A stretch of 64,000 nucleotides of DNA from assembly GCA_029204225.1 (NCBI GenBank), contig CM055092.1, positions 76,354,590 through 76,418,589 of the forward strand, in the 5' to 3' direction. This DNA comes from Diphasiastrum complanatum (taxonomy: Eukaryota; Streptophyta; Lycopodiopsida; Lycopodiales; Lycopodiaceae). Each line of letters begins with the position of its first letter. Position 1 is the first letter of the stretch. A program made the translations under genes and the position numbers. Below the pieces are notes generated by a model. It saw nothing but the letters and a program-made list of their open reading frames with translations, was not told the DNA's origin and did no database searches. Of the stretch, positions 12,701 to 26,611 are shown in pieces.

Positions 12701-15691
12701 GCATGCCCCCTTGGTTGGTTATGTTGGGTACTGCACTTGAAGAATGATATATCGCAATGCTCTATCAGTGAACATGTAATTCTTAGCTGAGATCTTCATC
12801 GAAGTTGTGGCCAGTTGGTTTGTGCTATGTTTTCTATCCACTAGCTATGGTTACTAGCTAGTTTTGAGCAAGTTGAAGTGAGGAAACATGTTTTCTACTA
12901 ATTTTTCCATGAGGATGCATGGATTTCATTGATTGGCTTTGCTCTTAAGTGCTAGCGTTCATCACGACTAGGTCTCCTTTTCACTTGTGGAGAAGTGATA
13001 GAAACTCATAATGTTGGTCTTTGTATAAATGTATGAAAGCTAATGTGGACCAATGTTTCATTGTAATGCGTTTCATTCAATGAAACTTCCACTTCTTGGA
13101 TGTATTCACCATCACTTGCAATAACACTTAAATGGGCAACAACTCAAAATCAATCCAAAAACCCTTGGTAATTAAAAAAAATTAATCTAGTAGAGAGATT
13201 CGAGTTTGAACTGTTGAAAAGTTTGATTGATACATTGCAAGTAGAGGTGAGTTAGCTAGATTCATAGTGACATTGTGTTCCATTTTATCTTGTATGGAAC
13301 ACAGTTTATGCATTTGCATGGAGCAGTAGCAAGTAAAGTTCCAAAATTTCCTAAGTTCAGAGAGTTCATGGGTTTTGCTCAAAATGGGATGTTCTTCCCT
13401 CCGGCAAGCATCTTGGAGCAAATTTGAGTCAAACATATTGAATTGTTCCGAATGAGATTGAGCAACCGCCATAGTAGAAACCAAACACATTCGTTTGCAA
13501 AACCAAACCTGTTTGAAATTTGATTTGTTCGAAACACACTTGTAAGTTTTGGTTTATTTGAGAACTGAAACCACTTTCACTTATGTGTAACCTATTTGAT
13601 ATCGTAATGTTGTGCAGGTTCTATGCTTCCTAATTAGATCTTTAACAATTAATGGGCATTTTTCCTTACAAAATAGCAAATATTTTAAAAGTTTTGCAAA
13701 CCCATTTTTTTTTCTTTAAATGTTTAGTTCATTCTTTAATGTTTGAAACACATTTTGAACGTTTTCTTACTTTTTTGGTTGCTATTTCCACCACAGCCTT
13801 TGCATGAGAATCTCTCTGTGTTGAACCCAGAGGAGTTCTTTGTTCCATCTTTTCGAAGTGCTATAGCAGATGGATCGAATGAAGCTATAAGACAAATACT
13901 GATTGAGCATTCTCCAGGGGTTTTTTCATTTGACATGCTTGAGCCAAGTCTTTGCTCAATGATAATTGATGAGGTATTATGCATTTGTCACAACCTTTGA
14001 GTTCTTTGTTCCATCTTTTCAAAGTGCTATAGAACATGTAGCAAAGAAAGTTTAATAACAAGCAAGCATTTTCTAGAGGTTTTTTCTTTGAAATTCTTGG
14101 GCCAACCCTTTTTGCAATTATTATTGATGACACATCCATATATTTGTTGCTTACATCAAGTCATGGTTTTCTGCTGTAGGTGGAACATTTTGAACATTGG
14201 GCTCAAGCGGCTAAAGTAAAGGTGATGAGGCCTAATACCATGAATAAGTATGGTGCAGTACTTGATGATATTGGCATGGAAAACATGCTTGATCAAATGA
14301 TGACGAAGTTTGTTAGTCCGATGGCTTCAGGTATTCTTTCTTTATTTTTTGTAATGCAGGTCATAGAATTCACAAATCAGGCCTAAGAATTATGCTTGCT
14401 GCACCTTCCATCAAAGAATAATACATGAATGTAGCTGAAGAGTTTCAACCTAACGTGGCGGACCCCGAACGCGAACGCACGTCCGGACGTGGACGCGCCA
14501 GGGGTGCGTCCGGGTCCTTGTTAATTTTTTTTTTTTGATTTTTTTAGAGCTAAAAAAATTAAAAAAAAAATATGGACGCGTCCAAGGACGTGTCCGGGGG
14601 TCGGACGCGTCCGGATCCGGACGCCGGACGTGGACGCGGATTGCCCACGTCCGGCCCGGACGCGCATCCCTGGTTTCAACAAAGCGCCCTGGGTTTTGTC
14701 TAGGGTGATCGGTTTTCATGTTTAAAGTTGTTTGACTTATCATTGGAGAGGGGATGGTGCTTAGCACCATTTGTACACATGAAATGTCTGTGCATCTCCA
14801 ATGAGATTTTGATAGATTATAGCTGGCAGGAAGCATGCATCTATGCATGTATCATATTTGCACCCCTCGTTCTGGAATGCGTTCCAAGTTTTTGACCCGG
14901 AATGCTGTCCTGGAACGTGTTATACAATATGTGTGTGTGTGTGTGTGTGTGTGTGAACCATGCAGCAGAACGCGTTCTGGGGGGGTCCCGTTCTGGAACG
15001 CTGTCCGGAACGCATATATAAATTTTTTTTTTGTTTTTCTTTTTTATATATAATACCCATAATGTTTCTAATCTTAATTAATTTAATTTCACCTATTAAG
15101 GTTGTTTTTATGGCATTAGACCGAATTTTTTTTTTAAGTTAAATTTTTTTTTGCGAACACATTTAAAAACCAATCAAAATAGTAGAAAACCGAAAATGAA
15201 CAGTCAGATCTGCGAACGGTCTAGATCGACTACGAAGTTACGACATTTTAGAAGACATTTTTCAAAATATTTCTCTTCAGGGGCTCTGGACCCCCCAATG
15301 ACACAAGTGGGCCCCCCCCACACCCCCCCTCAGGAATTGGATATCAAACGAGGTTGAACCAAGACCTCCGAAATAGGAAGATAATCAGGCTCCACAACCA
15401 ACAGGTTTAGGGTGCCGTTTTCATTAGCGGCTAAGTTGACAACATTTTAGATGCACTAATCAGTGAATAAGTGAATCAATGCATCATGAATGCGTGAATC
15501 AGCAATACCTAGGTATTATCAGGGATAAGTAGGCTTCTACAGCACATATTTTTTTTTTTGCAAAAATTACCATCAAATTCCCCATCAAAAGACCTGTTTT
15601 TTGACATCCATATTGCAAAAAACAAAAAAAGCGTTTTGGGAACACGTTTTGGAATGGGCAGTGCATCTCTAATATATATATATATATGTAT

Positions 15692-15727
<36 letters not shown>

Positions 15728-15795
15728 GCATAGTGTGCCCGTCGATGTTGAGCGGTCGATGATGTGTATGTGTATGTGTATACGTATACGTATAC

Positions 15796-15827
<32 letters not shown>

Positions 15828-18800
15828 GTGTGTGAGTGTATATGTGTATGTAAAGATGTGTGTATCTTTACGTATAGGTGTATGTATATGTTTATGTATG
15901 CGTATGTGTATGTGTATGTGATGTATATGTATATGTATGTGCATATGCATACATACGTATATGTAGATATGTGTATATATAATATGTGCGTGTGTGTCTA
16001 TATGTGTATGTGTATGTGTATGTGTATGTATATGTATCTGTGTGTGTATGTGTATGTGTATGTAAATATGTATGTGTTTGTATATGTACATAAACATACG
16101 TGTATGTAAATGGATGTGTTTGTATATGTATGTGTATGTGTTTGTATATTTATATGTGTGTATGTGTGTGTGTGTATGTATATGGGTGTGTGTATGTTTG
16201 TTTACATGTATGTGTATATGTGTGTACATGTATGTGTATGTGTGTATTTGTCTGTGTATGTGTGTGTGTATTTGTGTATAGGTATGGATATGTGTGTGTA
16301 TGTGTATGTATATGTGTGTATCTGCACGTATACGTATACGTGTATGTATATGTGTATATGTGCATGTGTATATGTATATGTATTGTGTATGTGTGTGTGC
16401 TTGGGTATGTGTGTGTGTGTATGTGTTTGCATATATGTATTGTATTGATGAATAGACAAAGGTAGGTCTAGCGTGACATAGGGAGAGTAGGGTGGGTTAA
16501 CAACACCCTTACACTCTCTTTCTAAAATATATTTATATATATATAGATATATAAAAGAGCATTCCAGAGCGCAATAGGCCCCGGAACGTATTCTGGGGCA
16601 TTGTTGACATGTATCTAGGTAGTGGAACACTATAAACATATGCTAACGTTATGACCAAAACAACACAAGAAACTTAATAGAAGTGGAATAGTCGCAAACT
16701 AAATGGACTTGTAGCTGATTTTTATGAAAAGGAAATGTGATTAAGTTGATAAATCAATTAGTATGACAATGCTGATAAAGGAAATGCTTAGTTGAATGTT
16801 AACTTGCTAAGAGCTAGAAATGGATTTTTTCTACTTTCCAATAAACCATGTTTGCATGATGAGGCCTTACTAGCCGATTTGTGGGGCTTTAATGTTGTGC
16901 GCTTGCGGTCCAACAATCACCATCTGATTGAGAGTATTGTCCAAACCATGTCCATTAACATCGGCCCCAAGTACAAGACCTAAGGAGTTTCAAAATTACT
17001 CTCCTCACTAGGGCTACTGCCTCCTATAATGGATGATTGCAACTTGAGAGTTATAAGAATGAATGTATTGACGTTGCAGTATTGGTGAAAGAATGAACGC
17101 TTTGATGTTGCAACATTGTTTTAAAGAATCAACATGGCACAAGTGCTAATTGTGAATCACACAATACGAATTGATTAGGAGTGCCAAATGAGGGCATCAA
17201 TGTAATGGATGACTACGACCGATTATGGGAACTTTGTTGGATACAATAAAAAATGGTTAATATAGGCATCAATATGAACTAAATCATGCAATAAGAACTC
17301 TTCTATCACATACAAAGTAGATTTTGGTGTGATACACCAATCCACAAAAATTTGGAACTAATACAATACTAGAACACATGAAATTATGATAGAAAGGAAT
17401 ACATGTGATGGAGCAACAACACATATAGCTGCCTCTAAATTTCTTGTGTTCTTCCACTTGGATATAGGTGATGAGTGTCGGGGACACCTCTAACGGGGAC
17501 GGACGTTAAGAGGCTTGAAAACTCATAACTTTTCCTTAGAAATGATAGTTGAAATAACGGAGGACATATGAGCGTTTTTACCTTCTTCTGCTTTAAACAA
17601 AGATGCCCAAGTGTTCACTCAAGGTTTTCTCCAATTCTTTGATTGTGCTATTCACTGGGGACGACATTCCTTCTAGCAGTTGGACTTTGTCCTTTAGCAT
17701 CGTATTATCACTAATTAGAACTACCATTGATGTACTTCAAAATATAAGGCATCCAATTATCTTTTATCAGGATTGACGCGGATTGAAGAAGTAGCAGCTA
17801 TGATAGTGATAGGAGTTGGAGTAGGAGCCACACAAATAGGAGCCATAGGAGGAGGAACAACCATAAGAGATGAGACAGGGAGCAGTGGAGTAGGGCTAGG
17901 AGAAGGGCCAAGTGCCAAGAAGGCATGGACTAGCAACATTTATACGGAGAGTCATCTACTAGTATCATGTTATGACAATCTAAAGATGGGTAGAAGTGGT
18001 AGAACTTCACGCCGGTGAGACATTGATGTGAAGCGGATGACAAGAGTATCCAGGTCCTTCTTAGGTCGCCAGACAATTTCCATACCTTTGCTATGGTGTT
18101 GAAGATTTCCTTCCAAAAACTGCTCAGCATCTTCAACAACATTTTGGGAGTTTAGAATACCTCTAACACAAACATTGAGAGCTTTATGCTCTCGTAGACG
18201 GCTCTCAGTGAACGTGGCTGAGATAAACGAAGGTGAAGGCGAAGGTGGAGAGATAACTGTAGACGAACCTTTAAGTACATCTACCCATGAGAGAGAGAGA
18301 AGAAAGCTTTATTAATGTCTTTTCCATGCCAAAAGGCATATAAGACTAAGGAAATACATGTCAAGTATGTGGTAACCGTGGAGCGTATAAAACAGCTCCA
18401 AAACTGTAATGAGACTGTGTGTCTGGATAGGTGTGCTGAGTTGTCTGACATAGGTCTTGACGCAGGAGGGACATATCACGTATCATAAGTGCCACACATC
18501 TAGGGTCCTCATATCAGATGAGGGACCGTAATGTAACTGGTGTCTGACAAAAAAGGAAATGCCCTTTGATCTCATAGTAAACTGGACATGTGGAAAGGAA
18601 ATGCTCCTCTGTCTCGACCATAGATAATGAACATAACTGACAAAGCCGCTCCTCTCGTGGGGTACCCTAGAAGCGTCCAGTCTCAATCGCCAACTGGTGT
18701 GAGGAATCCCAAGTGTATCCAGTATCCGGGAGGCCTGAGAGAACCATGATAGTCGGTGTCCCTGATCATAAAGGTCCCGCGAGGAGGCAAGTGCCGTCTA

Positions 18801-21800
18801 TGTGTATCTCTGCTCACCTGTGGGTAACGTCATAATATGCTGAATATATAGAATAAGTTGGAAGATGGCGAATAGCTGTAGAACCTGCAGTCGTGAAATA
18901 CTGTCCCAATCCGAGGATGTAAGACCCGCACACCATACCTCTGCTGCATATAGGGCTATGGGAGTAACGAGAGTATCAAAAAACTGACATTTACTCGGGG
19001 CATCCCGAATAAACCGTCTGAAACAGAAGCGCTCTAACTAGACAAGGGAGGCGTGACCCTTCCCAAGTCTGGCGGAGGCTGCCTGTCGCATGCCAAAGAT
19101 AGGGCCTGTAAAAAGCATGCCAAGGTAAGTGTAAGAAGATACGACCTCCAAGGGTTGCCCATCAAAGATGAGTTCATAACTTTGGTTTTCAATATGTTAA
19201 CCCCCAATCCCCATCTACTGCAGAAGGCATGAAGACTGTGTAGCTGTCGCTGTAATCCCTCTATGGAAGAAGATAGGAGGACCACGTCATCTGCATATAA
19301 AAGTATAGCAATCAAGATGCTCCCAAGCCTGCAACCTGTGCCACCGCATCCCTCAATAACTCTCTCAAGTTCGTCAATATATAGTCCAAACAGGGTTGGG
19401 GATAGAGAACAACCCTGTTTCACGCCAATAGTGCTCCAGATGTGGTCTGAGATGCCGGTATCACTCCGAAAACAGCCAAGGACTCTCTCATATAGTGCCA
19501 TCACTGCCAAGATCGTGTCAGTAGAAAAACCAAGATCACGTAGACGCTGAATGAGAAGGGATCGTGGAACAGAGTCCTGAAGTCAACAAAACAACAGTAG
19601 ACCCGCTCTCTTCTGTGTCTAGCCTCCTCAATAATGGCCCGAAGGGTGAAGATATGATCTGTGGTGGAGTAGTGTGCTCTGAAACCTGCCTGGCCCAATG
19701 CATGTAATCTCCTAGACTCAGCCTCAGAACTGACTGCTTACTGGAGGATGGTGCCATATAACTTAGCAATGATATGTCCAATCATAATGGTGCGATAATT
19801 ACCAGGGTCCATGGGGTCACCAGTTTTATGAATGGGGTGGATGATGTCGTTACACCAGGAGGAAGGGAAGCCGGAGAAAGCTGCTCGATTAAGCAAAGTG
19901 GTTAGGGTCGGTGAAAGTGTATCTGCAGCATGGATTAATAGTTCGGATTCAAGGTCGTCAATATCACGGGTGCGACAAGTTTTCAGTCTTTTGATGGCAG
20001 TCAGGACCATGTCCGGGGTGAAGAAAGTGAAAGTAGTCGGTCGGGGAGAAATGGAGATGGGTGTGTCCGTGGGTGCAATATATAAGGTGGTGGCGTATGT
20101 AGTCCAGGTATGAAGGTCAGTGAGGGGAGGAGGTGGGGTATGGGGGATGAATTCTCTCCAGAAGGCACCGAAGGAGGAACTGCAAAGGGAATTGACTAAG
20201 CTTTTCCCTTTTTGAGTTTCATACGTCTGTTTCTTCCGTCCGAGGGCATGATGGAAAGATCGACGAGCTGCAGGAAGAAGGTGTGTATTATGCAATCTAG
20301 CTTGGGTGACTTGGAGATGGAGGATACGACACTCGGCGTCAAACCAGGGAGGTCGGATAGGGTGTGACGAAGTGGGTGGGCGTCGATGTGGTTTGGAGGG
20401 AAAGGAAAATGATGCAGCGGTATGTAGTGAAGTGGTAAGGAAGATAGCTTGTGTTTCCAATGACGTGTGGTGGGGAAAATGACAAAGAAATGTACTGACG
20501 CCCTCCTGGTATGTCTTGATGTGAGAGCGATCAAAATTGTATTTGGGTGCACGAGAGATGGATGGAATAGTGGGTGGTTGGGAAGTCGGGATGGGGCCCA
20601 TATTGAAAGATAGGAAGGAGTGATCGGAAAGGGTAGTGGGAAGAATGTGGAAATCAGACATAAGTGGGATAAAAGTTGGTGACCCCATGAGATAGTCGAC
20701 AACACTGTGTCCTCCGCTATGTGGATGGCAAGTGAATCTGCTAGAATGTGGCCATCAAGCCAAGCCATTGTAAATAGCCAACTCGTGAGCCTCACCCATC
20801 TGTAGAAGGTACTCTCCATAACTCGTGATAGGGCCCATCATATCCTCTGAGCTCCTGGTGATGCCAATGTCCTCACAATCAATAGCTCGTGTACGTAATA
20901 TGTCATCAGTGTCGTGGAAATCCACCTATCTGGTAGCAGTCCTGGCATTAAAGTCGCTAGTGAGAAGGACATAACCCCGATCTGTAAATCTAACAATGTT
21001 TGCGGAGAGATCAGTATAAGGAGAGCCTGATCCGTCTGCAAAGGAGGAGGACTCTGGAGGGAAGTAGCAGGCAACAATGAAGAGATCCCTATCCAAACCG
21101 ACAGCTTGCCCAGTGATATGAGCCCATAAGTATCGTGCCTGTGCATCATGTCGGAGAAACTCTATAGTTGGTTGTAGTGACTCGATAAAGACATGCAACT
21201 CCACCCGAACCTCTGCCACTCGCTGATCGAGTCTCTGTCCTGTAAACTGAATCCCATCTGTAACTTGCAAATGTGGGTAGTCCTCTCTCTGGGCTCTTGT
21301 GTGTCTCCATAAAAAATAGCATATCTCTGTCTGTGATGAAGTCGGTAAGATCTCCAGTTGTGGATGATGAGTGTATGCCATTACAGTTCCATATTCCAAG
21401 ATGTAGGTGGTGTGGAGGGGGTCTTGGGATGCTCCCATGCCCAGGGACCCCAATTTCCTATAGGTTGTTTCCGGATGCAGTACCATCGAGGTACCGAACA
21501 ACTCCATCACGATAGATCACTCATCTTCCGGTCGCTTTGGCGGTTTGGAGTGCTTGGCGTCTCTCTTCAACTTGGATATAGGTAAGGTCATCATCCATGA
21601 AGATTTTGGTATCTCTCAATTTGCTTCTTTTCCTTGCCTTACGATATGTATGTGACGTGAAGCGGAGGATCAAGGTAGCGGTGTCTTTTTTAGTACGCAA
21701 TGCTGTATCCAAACCATTTGCATTGTGTCCCAGGGTAGTGCATAAAAATCTTTTTGCTTCGTCAATGGCGTTTTGGGTGTCCACGATGCCTCGTACCCTA

Positions 21801-22645
21801 ATATTGAGAGCCTTGGGATCTCGAAGTTTCTCTTCCGTAAGAGTAGCAGAAATGAATGATGAAAAGGGGGGAGACTTACTTCCGCCATCGGCTGTCCAAG
21901 GTGGGCTGGTAGCTTTGTTCTTGGTGATGATAGAAGCCCATGTTTTGGTCGACTCTTTGTGCTGGCTCAGTTGCTGTTCCAGATCTTGAATCTTCATCTT
22001 TGTCTCTTCTTCTGGCTGGGAAGCATATTTATTTTCCATTTCTGTCCGGAGCTGTTGGTTCTTTGTGCGTAGGTGTATGATTTCCAGTTTCAGAGTTTGC
22101 ACATCTGCCTTCAGTTCTTTCAGTTGGTAGGCTAGGAAATTCTCGAAGGATTTGGAGGTGTAGTCGGCATGAGACAAGAAGGGGGGTGTCTGGAGCAGCG
22201 CTGGTAGGGATGGGAGTCGAAGGGACAGGGGGTGAGGGAGGGCTCGAGTGGGATTGCTGTTGCGCGGCAGTGGGGGCAGGTGTCTGTTGCGCAGCAGGAG
22301 GGACCTGTTGCTCAGTAGCAGGATGGGCTGTGGAGGGGGAGTAGAGAGGAGGGGCAGCAGGTGGGCAGGGCAGGGCAGCAGGTGGGGCGGAGGAGGAGGG
22401 CGGAGCAACAGATGGGCAGGGCAGGGCATCAGGTGGAGCAGAGGAGGGTGGCTGGGCAATAGGTGGAGCGGAGGAAGAGGGCGGACCAGCAGATGGGTAG
22501 GGCAGGGCAGCGGGTGGAGCTGAGAAGGGCGGCTAGTGGGCAGCAGGTGGAGCGGAGGGAGGTGGAGTGGAGGGAGGGGGGCGGAGCAGCAGGTGAAGCA
22601 GAGGAAGGGGGCGGGGTAGATCAGCGATGGACAGCCATCACCATC

Positions 22646-22693
<48 letters not shown>

Positions 22694-23681
22694 ATGTCTT
22701 TTCCATGCCAAAAGGCATAATAGAAATAACATATCTAAATATTATGAACTCAAATAAATGTGATGATATATGAAATATGAAGCTGAGAAACATGACTCTG
22801 CTGGGCTGTCTGACATAGGTCCTGTCGTAGTAGAAACATGTCTCGTATCATGAGTGCAATGCAGCAAGAGTCCTTGTAGGCTTCACCCTTCATGTTGGCC
22901 AACTCACTGCATCAGACCCTTGGATTTTTTTGATAAAGTTGGTTTTGAATGCACAAGGCAAGGTCCTTAGCACTTTTCAAGAATTGCCCCCATACATGAG
23001 ATTTAGAAAGCCGTTGATTGAATTTTTTGACCTTTTCTTGAAGTTCTTCTCCCTCAACGAGCTACAACCATTTCGTGAATCTTCAAGGCATCTATGTAGA
23101 ATCACATGAAAAAGCAAGGATTGTCCACGTTTTCTAGCAATCTTTGTGGACAAGAGGGCTAGTTCTGCACTTAGTAGGTCTTTTAGCATTAATTGCTGTC
23201 CTAGACTCTCATTTTGAATCCACGGCTTGCTCTTTTGGACCTTCTACATCTACATTCCTTGGTTTACAATGAGCTGTTCCAGCGCTGGCCTCTCCCCACA
23301 GTCCCTATTTTTGCAGTGATGGACCTCCACACAGTTGCCTACTAATTAATCTGCCCGCTTTCTGAATTCTAGACATAAGAATTCTTAGTGTACTGCCTGC
23401 AAATGCTGCCTAACATGACGAATAGTGAGGCCTTACAAAAAACTTTTGCAAGAAGGATCTAGTTGTTTATGACCTGCAAACAGATCTTCTTCACAGTAGT
23501 GAGTTTTCTAAGCCCTTGATGGCTCTTCTGCAATGGGTCATCCTTCAATGGTTCTTTCCCTCTCAAATCAGATTTCTCTTTTTTTTTATAGCATTCTATC
23601 TTCTTTTACCAAATTTGTAGGTTCCATTACAATGATTATCAAGCATACATTCGTGCTTTAGCATTCATCATTACAACAATC

Positions 23682-23747
<66 letters not shown>

Positions 23748-26528
23748 TAGGTTGTTGAGAAAAACTGAATCACGATTTTTTATTGGGCCATGTGTGCCAT
23801 AAATCCTCATCGACGGGCAGCTGCAGCCGTTTAAAGGGGCAGCTTCCAGATTGTTCGTGACCTCAAAAGTTCTAGAGAGAGAATGCGAGCGATGGATCAA
23901 GAGAGATAGCCGAGAGAGAAAGAAAGAAGAAAGCTTTATTAATGTCTTTTCCATGCCAAAAGGCATATAAGACTAATGAAGTACATGTCATGTATGTGGT
24001 AACCATGGGAGCGTATAAAAACTTCTCCAAACTGTAATAAAGAAAACATCTAGTGCAAACTAAAATAGACACGTGTGCGAGAGTGTGCATAATAATCATA
24101 TGTATCTAGGGTAAGATGTCAACGCTGTGCTGCTGCTGCTGTGCTGATGCTATAAAAAGATGTAATGCGAGCCACAAAATGGGAAAGCTCTGGAGCCTGC
24201 TGGCGGCGTCTATGAACATGAGCACGTGCATGTGTAGTAGTATGCCTCTGTGTAGAATGTCTAGTGATCCTGGTGGTAACATGATGGTGGGAGGTACACT
24301 GTCTCTGATCTCTATGAGCATGAGAGCGGCCATCATCCTCGTCGTCATCATCATCAAATGATGCGGCCGTGTGGAGAGAGGTGGTGAGGAAATCAGCCTG
24401 GGTGTCGACTGGACTGTCATGAGGAAAGGAGTGTAAAAGTGAAGCTAAGGACTGCCGGTATAGCGGCATGTGAGTGGGGTCAAATGTGTACGTGGGTGCT
24501 CGGGTAAGCTTGGGTAGTGTAGATGGATGAGTGGGTGGGAGGTGCTTGATATCGAAGGAGAGAAATGAGTGATCAGAAAGGGTGGTGGGGAAAATGTGGA
24601 AGTCTGAAACTGTGGGTACAAAGGATGGTGACCCCATGAGATAGTCAACGACACTATGTCCTCCACTGTGAGGGTGGCATGTGTAACTGTTTGAATGTGG
24701 CCAGCAGGGTAAGCCATTATAAATGGCTAGCTCATGTGCCTCTCCAAACTGCAATAAGGAAGTCCTCGCTCTGGGCTCTCGTGTGTCTCCATGAAGAATA
24801 ATATATCCCTGCCTGTAATGAAATCAACAAGGTCCCCTGCCGTAGAAGATGAGTGTATGCCAGCACAGTTCCACACTCCAATCCGAAGGTGGCGTGGATG
24901 GGGCCCCGGGGTGCTCTCACCCCCGGGCACCCCAAATCCCTAGCGCTGGGATCTGCTAGGTGCACTATCAAGAAAGCGCACTCGCCCATCTCGGTAAATG
25001 ACTCGTCTGCCAGACTCACGGGCTGCCTGAAAGGCCTTACGCCTCTCCTCTACCTGTATATATGTGAGGTCATCCATATAGATAGTGGTGCCACGAAGCT
25101 TAGCTCTGCACCACAAAGCATATCGGCGACTCTCTAGAGAAGTGAAACGGATAATGAGTGTAGCTGCATCCCTGGTGGTCCTCCAAGCTGTATCTAGCCC
25201 ATCTGCCATATGTCCTAGAGCAGTCTCGAGAAATCTCGTGGCTTCAACAATGGCATCCTGTGTGTCCGGTATCCCACGAACCGTGATGTTGTGGGCCTTT
25301 TGCCCCCTTGACCTCTCTTCCGAAATGGTGGCTGAGATGACGGAGGAGATGGGGGCGCTAGGCTTGGTGCCTTTCTGCACGACTGCTGCCCATGAATCTT
25401 TGTGCTGTTCAATTTTGCTCTCAAGCTCCCTTATCATGGTGGTGGTCGATTCCGAGGCTGCAACCTGCTTAGTGTTGATCACCTGCTCTAAAGAAGCGAC
25501 TTTGGACTGCAACACATTTTTTTCCTTGAGCAAGGAGACCACTATTCCTTTCAGTTGTGACAGTTCATGCTTCAAAAGCTGGAAATCGGCCTTCATTTGG
25601 TCAGCCTCCCAGGAGGAAAATAGTTCAGTTGATTTGGAAGGAGTGTATGGGATGGGTACCGGTACCGCAGATGGGGGAGCTGTGGGTTCTTTGGGAGTGG
25701 GGATAGGAAGGAGGCCGGTAGCCAGAGCGATGGGGTGGGAGATCAATGGAGGCGAGGAAGAGGCAGAAGACGAAGAAGAAGAGGGAGGAACCAGCGAGGG
25801 TAGATCTGAGGAAAGCGAGGGGGGGGGGGGGCATAACAATAGGCAGCAAGGGGTCTGATTCACCAACGAGGGTGGTAAGGGTAATGTGGGCTTCAGCGAG
25901 GGGAAAGGAGGAGATGGTGGGTGCAGCGAGGGGGGTGCTTTTTCCATCGAGGGAGGTGCTGTTGCCAGCGATGGGGGAGGTGCTGTTTCCAGCGATAGGG
26001 GAGGTGTGAGTGTCAGCGATGGAGGAGGTGTGTTTAGCGATGGGGGAGGTCTGAGTTTCAGCGAGGAAGAGGCAGAAGACGAAGAAGAAGAGGGAAGAAC
26101 CAGCGAGGGCAGATCTGAGAAAAGATCTGAGGAAAGCGAGGGGGGGGGGGCATAACAATAGGCAGCAAGGGGTCTGATTCACCAACGAGGGTGGTAAGGG
26201 TGATGTGGGCTTCAGCGAGGGGAAAGGAGATGGTGGGTGTAGCGAGGGGGGTGCTTTTTCCATCGAGGGAGGTGCTGTTGCCAGCAATGGGGGAGGTGCT
26301 GTTTCCAGCGATAGGGGAGGTGTGAGTGTCAGCGATGGAGGAGGTGTGTTCAGCGATGGGGGAGGTCTGAGTTTCAGCGATGGAGGAGGCATTTCCAGCG
26401 ATGGGGGAGGTGTGGGTTTCAGTGATGGGGGGGGAGGAGATAATAGAGAGAGGGGAGCGGGTGGTCCTTCGTGGGGGGGAGAGGTTGGAGCGCGAGGGGC
26501 AGCAGGAGTAGATCCGCGTGGAGCCATC

Positions 26529-26611
<83 letters not shown>

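Larger units (their letters stand above)
18283..22660 (-). mobile_element. Near-complete LINE, 4.4 kb, minus strand
   Basis: On the minus strand the order is a CT-repeat leader (22,649-22,690 side), ORF1 (22,459-21,521), ORF2 endonuclease (about 21,480-20,640), RT (about 20,000-19,050), zinc knuckle (about 18,610-18,680) and 3' UTR. The 3' end has the stem-loop ATGCC-TTTT-GGCAT (18,326-18,339), an AATAAA in ATTAATAAAGC and a TTCTTCTCTC tail in place of poly(A). Frameshifts and stops break ORF2, so it is inactive. Confidence 0.88.

Noticed and set aside
14450-14848. 132-codon minus-strand frame
   Set aside because: It crosses the GGACGC-motif MITE. The Arg/Pro-rich protein reflects base composition.
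15558-16639. Long open frames on both strands (up to 186 codons) across the microsatellite
   Set aside because: They are translations of TATG/TG repeats (Met-Cys-Val-Tyr or Thr-His-Ile runs) and have no coding signal.
25085-25858. 257-codon plus-strand frame
   Set aside because: It is antisense to the LINE ORF1, whose coiled-coil and RRM-like motifs are on the minus strand.
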